DNA of 12,813 nt from Candidatus Kaiserbacteria bacterium RIFCSPHIGHO2_02_FULL_54_11b (lineage in GTDB: Bacteria > Patescibacteriota > Minisyncoccia > Phycocordibacterales > UBA2100): positions 34,728 through 47,540 of the forward strand of contig MFLH01000031.1 of NCBI GenBank assembly GCA_001781275.1, in the 5' to 3' direction. The translations under genes and the position numbers were made by a program. This document shows positions 1-6,557 of this stretch, in pieces. The stretch's first letter is position 1. Each line of letters starts with the position of its first letter. The notes beneath the pieces are model-generated. The model saw nothing but the letters and a program-made list of their open reading frames with translations, had not been told where the DNA came from and made no database searches.

Positions 1-1571
1 TTTTTCCCGGTTTGTCCGCTCCAGATCTGAACTTTTCCATCCACCGCGCTATGTAAGAAATTGTTCGGCTCCATCGCAGGATATGGAATTTGCCACGGAG
101 CCACGTGGGTACCGTGTCCTCCGTATACGGCGATCTTCAGACTCGGATCGGCGGCGTCCGCTGCTTTTATGGTGCGGATCATTGCATAGAGATCCTCGTG
201 CGTGTACGTGCCGTCGAAATCGTCCGCCTTGCGCGGTGTTGTAAAGACGCCTTGTGGGAAGATAATGTAATCGACTTGCTTTGTGATGAACGGCATATAG
301 TTCATGATCGAACTCCTATATGACGTGCCCGCATAGACAAACGTCTTCACGCCGTTTGCCGGACGCACGAATTGGGTCTGTGCACGTATCTGCGTGTTTC
401 CGTATCCGACAGGTAAGTAGTTCCCATTAATGTCGACTCGCTTTGTCGAAGTCGCGCGATTGCCTGCGGCATCATGTGTCACTGCATATATCGTGCTCGT
501 CGTACCCAGGAGTGGAAGAGAGGTCGTGTCCCACATAACCGAGTACTCGTTACCGGCAGAGGCGGTCGTGTCAATGCCGAGGGGTACCTCTGCTAAACTC
601 CCGTCGAGTTTATACTTGAATTCCACTGCAACAACGCCAATATTATCGGTCGATGTGGCTGCCACGATTACCCAAGGACCCGAAACAGACGTGGCGTCCG
701 GGGATGTGAGGGCTACCGTCGGTGACGTTGTGTCGATAGTCGTATTTTGCACCGTCACATTCCGCGTACTCGTTGCTCTGTTCCCTGCACCGTCGATAGC
801 GACGACGCTGAGCGTCTTCGCGCCGTTGGTCTCGCTCAGCGTATTCCAGCCGTATGAATATGGCGACGATGTATCTTTTCCTTTCGAGACGTTGCCCACC
901 ATGAACTCAACACTCGCGACGTCGATATTGTCTGTCGCAACAGCTTCGAGTAGCACCCATGGACCCGAAACGACCGTACCGTCGTCGGGAGCCGTAAGTG
1001 TGACAAAGGGGGGTGTAGTGTCATCCCGCAGAAAAACAGACATGGACGGTGGGGTATTTCCCCCTCCGCCGCCTCCACCGCCTCCACCGCCGGGCGGTGA
1101 GATCGGGGGGCCCGGGGGTACAGGGACGCCTCCTCCACCTCCGCCAATGCGTACCGAGAGCGCCGCTCTCGTCCTCGGCCCCACTACGCCGTATCCCGTT
1201 GTGGCGGGAGTGCCACCCGAGACGATTCCCTGCCTCGTTTGATATTTTTTGACAGCAGATTCCGTCACGGGACCAAAATAACCGGTGATTTCCGGATGAG
1301 TGAAGTCGCCTGTTTGTTTCAAATATCGCTGGAGACAAGATACGTCGTCTCCCCGTGAGCCGATGGTGAGAGTGCGCTGGATATCACAAGACATTCCCTC
1401 TCCCCGTGCGGCGATGAGCTCGGCGAGCTTTGTCTGGAGAACTTTGACCTGTGCGAGTAGTGTCTGGATGAGAGCGTCTTTTTGTGCGTCGGTGAGAGTA
1501 GTTTGAGCGGAAACGGGAAGAGCGAGAAGGAAAATGACGACGATTGGAACGTATTTTCGGAATACATTCAT
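1..1571 (-). CDS. Exported peptidoglycan-binding / Ig-like multidomain protein (3' end outside window)
   Basis: The minus strand is open from ATG at 1571 to the left edge (523 codons, no stop), so the C-terminus is missing. Seen in order: signal peptide at residues 1-22 (hydrophobic core IVVIFLLAL, likely cleavage after VSA); a short amphipathic helix (about 25-55); a peptidoglycan-binding-1-like domain (about 62-140; GSRGDDVSCLQRYL, GYFGPVTESAVKKYQ, VGPRTRAAL); a Gly/Pro linker with an 11-glycine run; then two Ig-like repeats, each with the signature SGPWV...ATDNI. The last ~130 residues are alternating hydrophobic strands and helices (VDYIIFPQGVF, DPSLKIAVYGGHGTH), faintly like a TIM-barrel glycoside hydrolase, but I cannot name the family. 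Inferred role: wall-attached surface protein, possibly acting on cell-wall polymers. It starts 17 nt after tktC and has no Shine-Dalgarno, but a -10-like element lies 7 nt before the ATG. Confidence 0.85.
   Translation of the reverse strand, partial: MNVFRKYVPIVVIFLLALPVSAQTTLTDAQKDALIQTLLAQVKVLQTKLAELIAARGEGMSCDIQRTLTIGSRGDDVSCLQRYLKQTGDFTHPEITGYFGPVTESAVKKYQTRQGIVSGGTPATTGYGVVGPRTRAALSVRIGGGGGGVPVPPGPPISPPGGGGGGGGGGGNTPPSMSVFLRDDTTPPFVTLTAPDDGTVVSGPWVLLEAVATDNIDVASVEFMVGNVSKGKDTSSPYSYGWNTLSETNGAKTLSVVAIDGAGNRATSTRNVTVQNTTIDTTSPTVALTSPDATSVSGPWVIVAATSTDNIGVVAVEFKYKLDGSLAEVPLGIDTTASAGNEYSVMWDTTSLPLLGTTSTIYAVTHDAAGNRATSTKRVDINGNYLPVGYGNTQIRAQTQFVRPANGVKTFVYAGTSYRSSIMNYMPFITKQVDYIIFPQGVFTTPRKADDFDGTYTHEDLYAMIRTIKAADAADPSLKIAVYGGHGTHVAPWQIPYPAMEPNNFLHSAVDGKVQIWSGQTGK
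1063..1089. repeat. Three tandem 9-bp units encoding the poly-glycine linker
   Basis: Three consecutive 9-mers (CCTCCGCCG, then CCTCCACCG twice on the plus strand) encode part of the glycine run that joins the peptidoglycan-binding domain to the Ig-like domains of the exported protein. Gain or loss of a unit would keep the reading frame and change only linker length. Confidence 0.75.
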
Positions 1572-1578
1572 CTAGGTA

Positions 1579-1587
1579 ATGCTATCA
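1579..1587 (-). promoter_or_regulatory. Candidate extended -10 placed for a leaderless start of the exported protein
   Basis: Read on the minus strand the bases are TGA-TAGCAT, followed by 7 nt (TACCTAG) and then the ATG at 1571. TAGCAT matches TATAAT at four of six positions and has the TGn extension. It lies across and just after the tktC stop codon. The match alone is weak; the support comes from the same spacing before several other genes in this window. Confidence 0.35.
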
Positions 1588-1588
1588 C

Positions 1589-2581
1589 TTAATTTCGCGT
1601 GATTACCTTTCTTACCGCCCCCACAATGTGCGAGACTCCCAGACCGTAATGTTCGATCAGCTCCGAGGGTGTACCTGACTGACCGAAGGCGTCTTTCACC
1701 GCGACAAATTCCATCGGCGTCGGGCACTCTTGTGCGAGTACTTCGGCGATCGCGCCGCCTAAGCCTCCGTTGATCTGGTGTTCTTCGATCGAGACGACAG
1801 CGCCCGCGCGCCTTGCTTCGCGCACGATGCTTTCTCTATCTATGGGTTTGATCGTATGGACGTTGGTGACGGTAACCGCGATCCCCTGCCCTTCAAGCTC
1901 GCGTGCAGCGAGAAGCGCGTTGTGGAGAAGTGAACCGGTCGCAAAGAGTGCGGCGACCGGCTTCTCGGTATCCCACAGCAGATTCGCCTTCCCGATCGTA
2001 AACGGCGTCCCGCTCGTTGTCATTTGCGGCATTTTTTCCCGCTCGACGCGGATGTACACTGGCGTCTTCGTCAAGGCAGCCGCGATGGTCACTTTGCGCG
2101 CTTCTTCGGCGTCGCACGGCGAGAGCACGATCATATTGGGGAGCGCGCGCATGAGCGCAAGATCTTCGAGCATCTGGTGCGTCGCGCCATCGGGGCCGGT
2201 AAGGAGCCCCGCGTGTGAGCCGACTATTTTTACCGGCACGTTGTTGATGCACACAGTGGTCCGGATCTGTTCCCAATTTCTGCCGGGTGAGAATGCTGCG
2301 TAGGAGGTGATAAATGGTATTTTCCCGTAATTGGCCATGCCGGCGGCAACGGTCGCGAGGTTTTGCTCCGCGACACCCATCTGGACGAATCGCTCCGGAT
2401 ATTTATCCGCAAAAAGATCCATCTTTGTCGATTCCGTAAGGTCGGCTGAGAGTCCGACGATGCGTGGGTCGGCATCCGCCGCCTCGACGAGTCCTTGCCC
2501 GAATCCCAAGCGCGTGGGGGCAAAGTCCTTTGGGTCGAATACATCCGCGCGCAAATTCATTTCAGGGTTGAGCATACGCAT
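1589..2581 (-). CDS. Transketolase, C-terminal subunit
   Basis: A 330-residue protein covering the pyrimidine-binding and C-terminal domains of transketolase. Visible hallmarks are the GVAEQN motif, whose glutamate activates thiamine diphosphate in this family, GMANYGKIPFITSYAAF, the DGATHQMLEDLALMR helix, and a C-terminal domain with TNVHTIKPID and EEHQINGGLGGAIAE. With the N-terminal subunit encoded just upstream it should form a two-chain transketolase that moves two-carbon units between ketose and aldose phosphates. The ATG overlaps the stop of the N-subunit gene by one base (TAATG), which implies translational coupling and explains why this gene has no start signal of its own. Split transketolases are known in archaea and many small-genome bacteria. 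Length is normal for a C-subunit and no key motif is missing. Confidence 0.95.
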   Translation of the reverse strand: MRMLNPEMNLRADVFDPKDFAPTRLGFGQGLVEAADADPRIVGLSADLTESTKMDLFADKYPERFVQMGVAEQNLATVAAGMANYGKIPFITSYAAFSPGRNWEQIRTTVCINNVPVKIVGSHAGLLTGPDGATHQMLEDLALMRALPNMIVLSPCDAEEARKVTIAAALTKTPVYIRVEREKMPQMTTSGTPFTIGKANLLWDTEKPVAALFATGSLLHNALLAARELEGQGIAVTVTNVHTIKPIDRESIVREARRAGAVVSIEEHQINGGLGGAIAEVLAQECPTPMEFVAVKDAFGQSGTPSELIEHYGLGVSHIVGAVRKVITRN

Positions 2582-3438
2582 TATTTTCCAAGTTCCTGCA
2601 AGAAGACTTCCGCCTGTTTTTCGGCGGGGATCTTGTCGGTCGGCCCTTTGCCCGGCGGCGTGCCGTGCCAGCGGTAATCGCCCTCTATCTCACGAATTCC
2701 TTTGCCGGGGATCGTGTGCGCGAGGATGAGGATCGGTTTCTCGCGGATTGCTTTCGCCTCATCGCACGCAGCGACGAATTGCGGGATGTTGTGGCCATCG
2801 ACCTCAATGACGTGCCAGTTGAACGCCTCGTATTTGTCGCGCAGCGGCTCAAGCGGCATGATGTCCTCGGTGTTGCCATCGATCTGGATATTGTTGCGGT
2901 CCATGATGGCGGTGAGGTTGGTCAGACGGTACTTGCCCGCAAACATCGCCGCCTCCCACGTGTTGCCCTCTTCTTGCTCGCCGTCGGACATCGCGCAGAA
3001 TACGCGAAAGTCTTTTCCATCCATACGCGCGGCGTATGCGTATCCGGCGGCTTGCGACAATCCGGAGCCGAGCGGGCCCGATGTGGTCTCCATGCCGGGC
3101 AATTTTTCCCGCTCCGGATGCCCCTGCAGGCGCGAGCCGAATTTCCGCAGGGTCAAACACTCTTCGAGTGGGAAATATCCGGCATGCGCCATCGCGGCAT
3201 AGCGCACCGGGACGATGTGACCGTTGGAGAGCATAAGCCTGTCGCGCTCGACCCATTCCGGGTCTTTCGGGTCATGCTTCAAGACTCGGAAATAGAGCGC
3301 CGCAAAAATATCCGCCATGCCGAGTGGGCCCGCGAGGTGTCCGGAGCCTGCGGCAGCGAGCATCTCGACGATCGTCTTGCGGATCTCCGCTGCATGCGAT
3401 GAGAGTTCACGTATTTCTTCGTCGGTCAGTGCCTCCAT
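2581..3438 (-). CDS. Transketolase, N-terminal (thiamine diphosphate-binding) subunit
   Basis: 285 residues with the transketolase N-domain signatures: GSGHLAGPLG near residue 31, SNGHIVPVRYAAMAHAGYF, METTSGPLGSGLSQAAG, the thiamine-diphosphate motif that begins SDGEQEEGNTWEAA and ends DRNN, and DGHNIP. It pairs with the C-subunit encoded immediately downstream (1-nt stop/start overlap) to make the full enzyme of the non-oxidative pentose phosphate pathway. It begins 4 nt after the rpe stop codon. The start ATG at 3438 is followed by MEALTDEEI, a usual N-terminus for this subunit. AGGG lies only 2 nt from the ATG, too close for a normal ribosome binding site. The hexamer TAGAAT six nt upstream suggests an internal leaderless promoter instead. 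Confidence 0.95.
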   Translation of the reverse strand: MEALTDEEIRELSSHAAEIRKTIVEMLAAAGSGHLAGPLGMADIFAALYFRVLKHDPKDPEWVERDRLMLSNGHIVPVRYAAMAHAGYFPLEECLTLRKFGSRLQGHPEREKLPGMETTSGPLGSGLSQAAGYAYAARMDGKDFRVFCAMSDGEQEEGNTWEAAMFAGKYRLTNLTAIMDRNNIQIDGNTEDIMPLEPLRDKYEAFNWHVIEVDGHNIPQFVAACDEAKAIREKPILILAHTIPGKGIREIEGDYRWHGTPPGKGPTDKIPAEKQAEVFLQELGK

Positions 3439-3442
3439 CGCC

Positions 3443-4123
3443 CTATTCTACCGCACTTTCTGCCAGAGATTTCAACTTTTCATACGCAAGCTTGGGATCC
3501 GCGGCTTTCGTGATGGCACTCCCCACACCAAAGCGCGCGGCGCCAGCGCGCACCAGATCCGAAATGTTGTTTTCCGATACGCCGCCGTCTACGGATATGG
3601 TTACATCGGGAAATAAGCGGTGGAACTCCGCAATGCGCGCCGGCGCACTAGCTTCATAAGGAATTCCCTGCGTTCCGATGGTCGCGATAGACATACAATG
3701 CACGACATCGCACAGGGAGATGAGCGGGGCAATGACTTCAAACGGAGTCTGGAGAAGAAGCCCGAGTCCGACCTCTGCGGCTCCGGCATCTCTCCACGCG
3801 CCAAGGGCTCTGCGCGCTTCCTCTGTATCTCCGAAGCCTTCAACATGACCGATTATGCGCTTTGCTCCAGCATGGGCAAAGGCGACGCCAATATCGTGCG
3901 GTTCTTCGACCATAAGATGAGCCTCTGGAAAAAGGCCTTCGACGGATGAAAGATCGAAGGCACCGAATTCACCCGGCCTGATATAGGGCCATGTCGTAAT
4001 CGGAGCGAAAATCCCGTCATCAACGTCGATATGTATTGCTGTGGCAAAGGAACGTATTTTCCCGGCACCAGTAGCAAGGTCGACGGCATCGCGCGGGACG
4101 TACGTCGGGATTATTTCGATCAT
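3443..4123 (-). CDS. rpe: Ribulose-phosphate 3-epimerase (divergent)
   Basis: A TIM-barrel protein of 226 residues from the ATG at 4123. The four metal/catalytic positions of Rpe are visible: His and Asp in IHIDVDDG, His in EAHLMVEEP, and Asp in ISVDGGVSENN. A C-terminal GVGSAI phosphate-binding segment is also present. It interconverts ribulose-5-phosphate and xylulose-5-phosphate, the xylulose being a substrate of the transketolase encoded next. The protein is unusual: the typical VMDG is VDDG, FVPN is FAPI, and the loop normally reading MSVNPGFGGQ is MSIATIGTQG. I believe related variants occur in other Patescibacteria, but that is recall. A TTG start at 4147 would add eight residues. ATG at 4123 is preferred because MIEIIPT is the natural first strand and an extended -10 lies 7 nt before it. 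Confidence 0.88.
   Translation of the reverse strand: MIEIIPTYVPRDAVDLATGAGKIRSFATAIHIDVDDGIFAPITTWPYIRPGEFGAFDLSSVEGLFPEAHLMVEEPHDIGVAFAHAGAKRIIGHVEGFGDTEEARRALGAWRDAGAAEVGLGLLLQTPFEVIAPLISLCDVVHCMSIATIGTQGIPYEASAPARIAEFHRLFPDVTISVDGGVSENNISDLVRAGAARFGVGSAITKAADPKLAYEKLKSLAESAVE
3445..3450 (-). promoter_or_regulatory. Candidate -10 element 6 nt before transketolase N-subunit ATG
   Basis: TAGAAT on the minus strand (five of six to TATAAT) overlaps the end of rpe and is followed by exactly six bases and the ATG at 3438. There is no TGn extension and no clear -35. The position fits a leaderless internal start within the rpe-tkt cluster; an ordinary read-through operon is the alternative. Confidence 0.35.
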
Positions 4124-4130
4124 TCTAAAG

Positions 4131-4139
4131 AGTATATCA
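4131..4139 (-). promoter_or_regulatory. Extended -10 promoter element for rpe (leaderless layout)
   Basis: Minus-strand TGATATACT is a TGn extension plus TATACT (five of six to consensus), followed by 7 nt (CTTTAGA) and the ATG at 4123. Transcription from this element would begin at or near the A of the start codon. It also argues against the longer TTG start at 4147, which lies upstream of the element. Confidence 0.5.
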
Positions 4140-4193
4140 GGAACCAATAGCCCGAGGGCCTTTCCGGATGCAGAGGCATTTCTCTACCCGATG

Positions 4194-4649
4194 TTATAAA
4201 GTTGAGCAAGCTGGATAACCTGACCACCCAGTTGGGACAATGTTACCAACAGTAATACGACACCAACCGGGACCAGAAGATATCAGCCCCTCGACATATG
4301 AAATTACTGTATAACCCACGGTCCTATCACTTGTGTTGTATTTATAATCGTTGGCTCCACCTCCGTAACGGGGATCAGTCGGTAACGCCTCCAAATAAGG
4401 GCTTAGTGTGGTGCCAAAGTTTCGTACAAAGTTTGAGGTCGGAGTGCTAGGATACTGTGAATTCTCGTCAACGTAGAGTTCTAATGCGACTTGCAAGGAT
4501 CGCATATCAGCCAGACGCCGAGCATCACGAGCCTTGATACGAGCACCATTGAGTGAGGCGAGCACGACCGAAGAGAGCATGCCAATAATCGCGATAACGA
4601 CCAAAAGTTCGATGAGTGTAAAACCTCTTTGGATATGTTTCTTTTTCAT
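4194..4649 (-). CDS. Type IV pilin-like / pseudopilin protein
   Basis: 151 residues with a class III (prepilin) signal: a short basic leader MKKKHIQRG, predicted cleavage between G9 and F10, FTLIE with the required glutamate at +5, and a hydrophobic helix (LLVVIAIIGMLSSVVLASL). A prepilin peptidase should process it, after which it would assemble into a pilus or pseudopilus in the membrane. After the helix come ARIKARDARRLADMRSLQVALELYVDENSQYP and a globular domain with two cysteines near the C-terminus (PGWCRIT and YPACSTL) that could form a disulfide loop, as in many pilins. It starts 10 nt after the small membrane protein gene and probably shares its transcript. It looks more AT-rich by eye than the neighbouring metabolic genes. 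Major pilin, minor pilin and competence pseudopilin cannot be told apart here. Confidence 0.9.
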   Translation of the reverse strand: MKKKHIQRGFTLIELLVVIAIIGMLSSVVLASLNGARIKARDARRLADMRSLQVALELYVDENSQYPSTPTSNFVRNFGTTLSPYLEALPTDPRYGGGANDYKYNTSDRTVGYTVISYVEGLISSGPGWCRITVGNIVPTGWSGYPACSTL

Positions 4650-4659
4650 GTTGTCTACA

Positions 4660-4911
4660 TTACCTCAACACAATGGGAGCAGGGCCGTCCGGGTCTGCGG
4701 ACGGTATAGGGGACCCGCTGCTTCCTGATAAATAGAAGAAAACTCCCACGACGATCGCGAGTACCGCGATTCCGATAAGGACATACTCCGCCTGCTGCCG
4801 CGATGAGGCGACGCCCCACTTCATAAGCATGCCGGTCAGATCGAAACCTTGCGAAGCTGGTGGTCTTCCAAACTCATTCTGATTGTCGGTCTGAAACTGC
4901 ATGTCAGCCAT
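4660..4911 (-). CDS. Small single-helix membrane protein of unknown function
   Basis: 83 residues: a polar N-terminus (MADMQFQTDNQNEFGRPP), a short segment with VASSRQQAEYVL, one clear transmembrane helix at about residues 43-62 (IGIAVLAIVVGVFFYL), and a short Ser/Pro/Gly-rich tail. No cleavable signal peptide is evident, so it should stay in the membrane. I do not recognise a named family, although short proteins beginning in a similar way next to pilin genes seem familiar from Parcubacteria (recall, unverified). It lies directly upstream of the pilin-like gene (10-nt gap), suggesting a shared role in pilus assembly or the cell envelope. TACAAT lies 6 nt before the ATG. Confidence 0.75.
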   Translation of the reverse strand: MADMQFQTDNQNEFGRPPASQGFDLTGMLMKWGVASSRQQAEYVLIGIAVLAIVVGVFFYLSGSSGSPIPSADPDGPAPIVLR

Positions 4912-4917
4912 GGCACA

Positions 4918-4923
4918 ATTGTA
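4918..4923 (-). promoter_or_regulatory. Candidate -10 element before the small membrane protein / pilin pair
   Basis: Minus-strand TACAAT (five of six to TATAAT) followed by exactly 6 nt (TGTGCC) and the ATG at 4911. It sits in the 54-bp gap after rpiB, the largest gap within the metabolic block, so it is a reasonable place for a promoter of the membrane protein-pilin pair. Confidence 0.4.
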
Positions 4924-4965
4924 TACTCTGTTTTCTCGATGTACAGGGAGGCTGTGGATAGTAGA

Positions 4966-5460
4966 TCAGGCTTGCGTATCTATCTTTTCAATCCGCCGTT
5001 GATGCCGTTCCTCGCCGGAAAATACTTGTTCGAGCCATTCTGCGAGGGCTTTTTTCGCCTCCTCGATCGGGAGAAACCGCGCACCGAGCGAGAGTGCGTT
5101 CGCGTTGTTGTGCTCGCGCGTCGAGGCGAGTATGCCGAGCTGTTTTCCACTCATGTCGGTCTGCTCACGACTCGGAGCCCCATAGTAGAGCGCGCAGCGC
5201 ACACCCGGGAAGCGATTGGCGACGATTGCTTCACCTTGGCCCGAGGCGCCAACAACGATCGCTCGGCTTTCATGACCGGCGGCAGCATCTCCCGAGAGCT
5301 TGCGCGCGGCAGCGGCGATGAATTCCGGATAGTCGTCGTCTTTTTCGAAAGAAAAAGCACCGCAATCCTCGACCTCGTGTCCGAGTTCATCGCGTGCAAA
5401 TGCGAGGAGCGCGTTTTTCAGCTCGAATCCGGCATGGTCCGCCGCAAAATATATTTTCAT
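4966..5460 (-). CDS. rpiB: Ribose-5-phosphate isomerase B
   Basis: 164 residues of the RpiB/LacAB family, converting ribose-5-phosphate to ribulose-5-phosphate. Visible motifs: FAADHAGFELK at the N-terminus (D8, H9), DDDYPEF, the phosphate-binding VVGASGQGEAIVANR (70-83), REHNNANALSLGARF (H117) and the C-terminal HQRRIEKID. The E. coli-type catalytic cysteine (in LICGTG) is absent. The segment instead matches the Mycobacterium tuberculosis-type GSGNGE, in which a glutamate serves as the base; here that residue is E77. It lies 7 nt downstream of gapA and feeds the same pathway as Rpe and transketolase. The C-terminus is slightly longer than in the roughly 150-residue family norm. A weak GATAAG lies 6 nt before the ATG. 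Confidence 0.93.
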   Translation of the reverse strand: MKIYFAADHAGFELKNALLAFARDELGHEVEDCGAFSFEKDDDYPEFIAAAARKLSGDAAAGHESRAIVVGASGQGEAIVANRFPGVRCALYYGAPSREQTDMSGKQLGILASTREHNNANALSLGARFLPIEEAKKALAEWLEQVFSGEERHQRRIEKIDTQA

Positions 5461-5467
5461 ACTCGAC

Positions 5468-6478
5468 TTATCGAAGTCGCTTCCCTATTTCGAGGACGTG
5501 TTCTATGAGTGTATGCGTATACCCCATCTCATTGTCGTACCATGCCAGGACCTTGACGAGCGTGCCGTCTACAACCCGCGTCATACCCAAATCCGCGATG
5601 GCGCCAAAGGGAAGTCCGAGAATGTCGGAGGAAACGAGCGGCTCATCGGTCACCGCAAAGACCTTCTTCCAGCGGTCGCTTGCCGCCGCGGCCTTGAGCG
5701 CGGCGTTGACTTCCTCGGCGCTCGTCGGCCTTTTCGCAACGAAGGTGATGTCGACGAGCGAGCCGGAGGGCACGGGGACGCGCACCGAGATGCCGTCGAA
5801 CTTTCCTTTGAGCTGCGGATAGGCGAGCGCGGTCGCTTTTGCGGCGCCCGTGGAGGTGGGGACCATGTTCTGTGCCGCTGCTCTCTGCTCCCGCATATCT
5901 TTTGCTTTGCCTCCATCAACAAGACTCTGGCTTGCCGTGTATGCGTGCGTGGTATTGAGTATCGCGCGCTCAATGCCGATTGCCTCATCGAGGATCCCGA
6001 CGAGCGGGCTTGCGGCGTTGGTCGTGCATGAAGCATTTGAGGTGATGGGTCCGCATGAAGCGAATTTTTCTTCGTTGGCACCGATGAGGATGGTCTCCAC
6101 TCCTTCTCCCTTGGCGGGCGCTGTGATAACGACATGCTTTGCTCCCGCGTCGATATGCGTCTTCGCTTTCTCGGATTCGGTAAAGAGGCCGGTGGACTCG
6201 ATAACGATGTCCACCTGCATAGCGCCCCACGGGATTTTTGCGGGCTCCTTTTCAACGGTGAGTGTTACCGTCTTCCCGTCGACGACCAAGTGCCCATTTT
6301 CCACCGCGACTTTTGCGTCGAATCTTCCGTACACCGTGTCGTATTTTAAAAGATACGCGAGATTCTCTGCCGGAGCGAGATCATTGATCGCGACGACCTC
6401 GAGCTCGCTGCGCGCATGCGCCGCCCGGAAGAATCCGCGCCCGATCCTGCCAAACCCATTGATTGCTATTCGTGTCAT
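5468..6478 (-). CDS. gapA: Type I glyceraldehyde-3-phosphate dehydrogenase
   Basis: 336 residues, full length for the family. The Rossmann fold begins INGFGRIGRGFFR, and Asp33 in AINDL is the residue usually associated with NAD rather than NADP. The catalytic cysteine is C151 in SNASCTTN, with the partner histidine H178 in THAYTASQ. Further signatures are PTSTGAAKATALAYPQLKGKFDG, SVRVPVPSGSLVDITF and the C-terminal WYDNEMGYTHTLIEH. The enzyme oxidises and phosphorylates glyceraldehyde-3-phosphate to 1,3-bisphosphoglycerate, linking pentose phosphate products to lower glycolysis. It is the first gene of the metabolic block and diverges from the transposase gene across an 79-bp gap. There is no ribosome binding site; an extended -10 lies 6 nt before the ATG. 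Confidence 0.97.
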   Translation of the reverse strand: MTRIAINGFGRIGRGFFRAAHARSELEVVAINDLAPAENLAYLLKYDTVYGRFDAKVAVENGHLVVDGKTVTLTVEKEPAKIPWGAMQVDIVIESTGLFTESEKAKTHIDAGAKHVVITAPAKGEGVETILIGANEEKFASCGPITSNASCTTNAASPLVGILDEAIGIERAILNTTHAYTASQSLVDGGKAKDMREQRAAAQNMVPTSTGAAKATALAYPQLKGKFDGISVRVPVPSGSLVDITFVAKRPTSAEEVNAALKAAAASDRWKKVFAVTDEPLVSSDILGLPFGAIADLGMTRVVDGTLVKVLAWYDNEMGYTHTLIEHVLEIGKRLR

Positions 6479-6484
6479 CCAAAA

Positions 6485-6493
6485 GTTATACCA
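6485..6493 (-). promoter_or_regulatory. Extended -10 promoter element for gapA (leaderless layout)
   Basis: Minus-strand TGGTATAAC, a TGn extension plus TATAAC (five of six), followed by 6 nt (TTTTGG) and the gapA ATG at 6478. No convincing -35 lies 16-18 bp further upstream, as is common with extended -10 promoters. This is the leading promoter of the metabolic block. Confidence 0.5.
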
Positions 6494-6521
6494 TTTCCCA
6501 GGCCTTCCAGCGCTATGAATC

Positions 6522-6530
6522 TGTTAATAT
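6522..6530 (+). promoter_or_regulatory. Candidate extended -10 upstream of the transposase gene
   Basis: Plus-strand TGT-TAATAT (TGn extension; hexamer four of six to TATAAT). A start site about seven bases further on would fall inside the hairpin that precedes the transposase ATG, so the left arm of the hairpin would be only partly transcribed. Support is limited to this sequence match. Confidence 0.25.
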
Positions 6531-6554
6531 GATTGACATCGTAAGTCAATCATA
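6528..6554 (+). repeat. REP-like hairpin, copy 1, immediately before the transposase start
   Basis: A perfect inverted repeat: left arm TATGATTGAC (6528-6537), 7-nt loop ATCGTAA, right arm GTCAATCATA (6545-6554). The transposase ATG begins 4 nt after its end, at 6558. Bases 6534-6553 are identical to 20 bases inside the gene (6701-6720). REP-associated transposases recognise short hairpins beside their own gene, so this is the probable cognate element. It could also hide the start codon in the mRNA or serve as an operator. Confidence 0.8.
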
Positions 6555-6557
6555 CCT

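Noticed and set aside
430..1242. A 270-residue plus-strand open frame ending in a proline-rich stretch.
   Set aside because: It lies opposite the exported protein gene. Its proline run is simply the complement of the glycine linker, and it has no recognisable domain, while the minus strand carries a signal peptide, a peptidoglycan-binding domain and Ig repeats.
2665..3402. A 245-residue plus-strand open frame.
   Set aside because: It is fully antisense to the transketolase N-subunit, which has all family motifs; GC-rich coding DNA often opens such frames.
4124..4193. A possible terminator after the pilin-like gene.
   Set aside because: Only short, interrupted stems (such as GCCT/AGGC) can be drawn and there is no following T-run.
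5850..6518. A 222-residue plus-strand open frame over the gapA 5' half.
   Set aside because: It is antisense to a clear, full-length GAPDH and has no family features.
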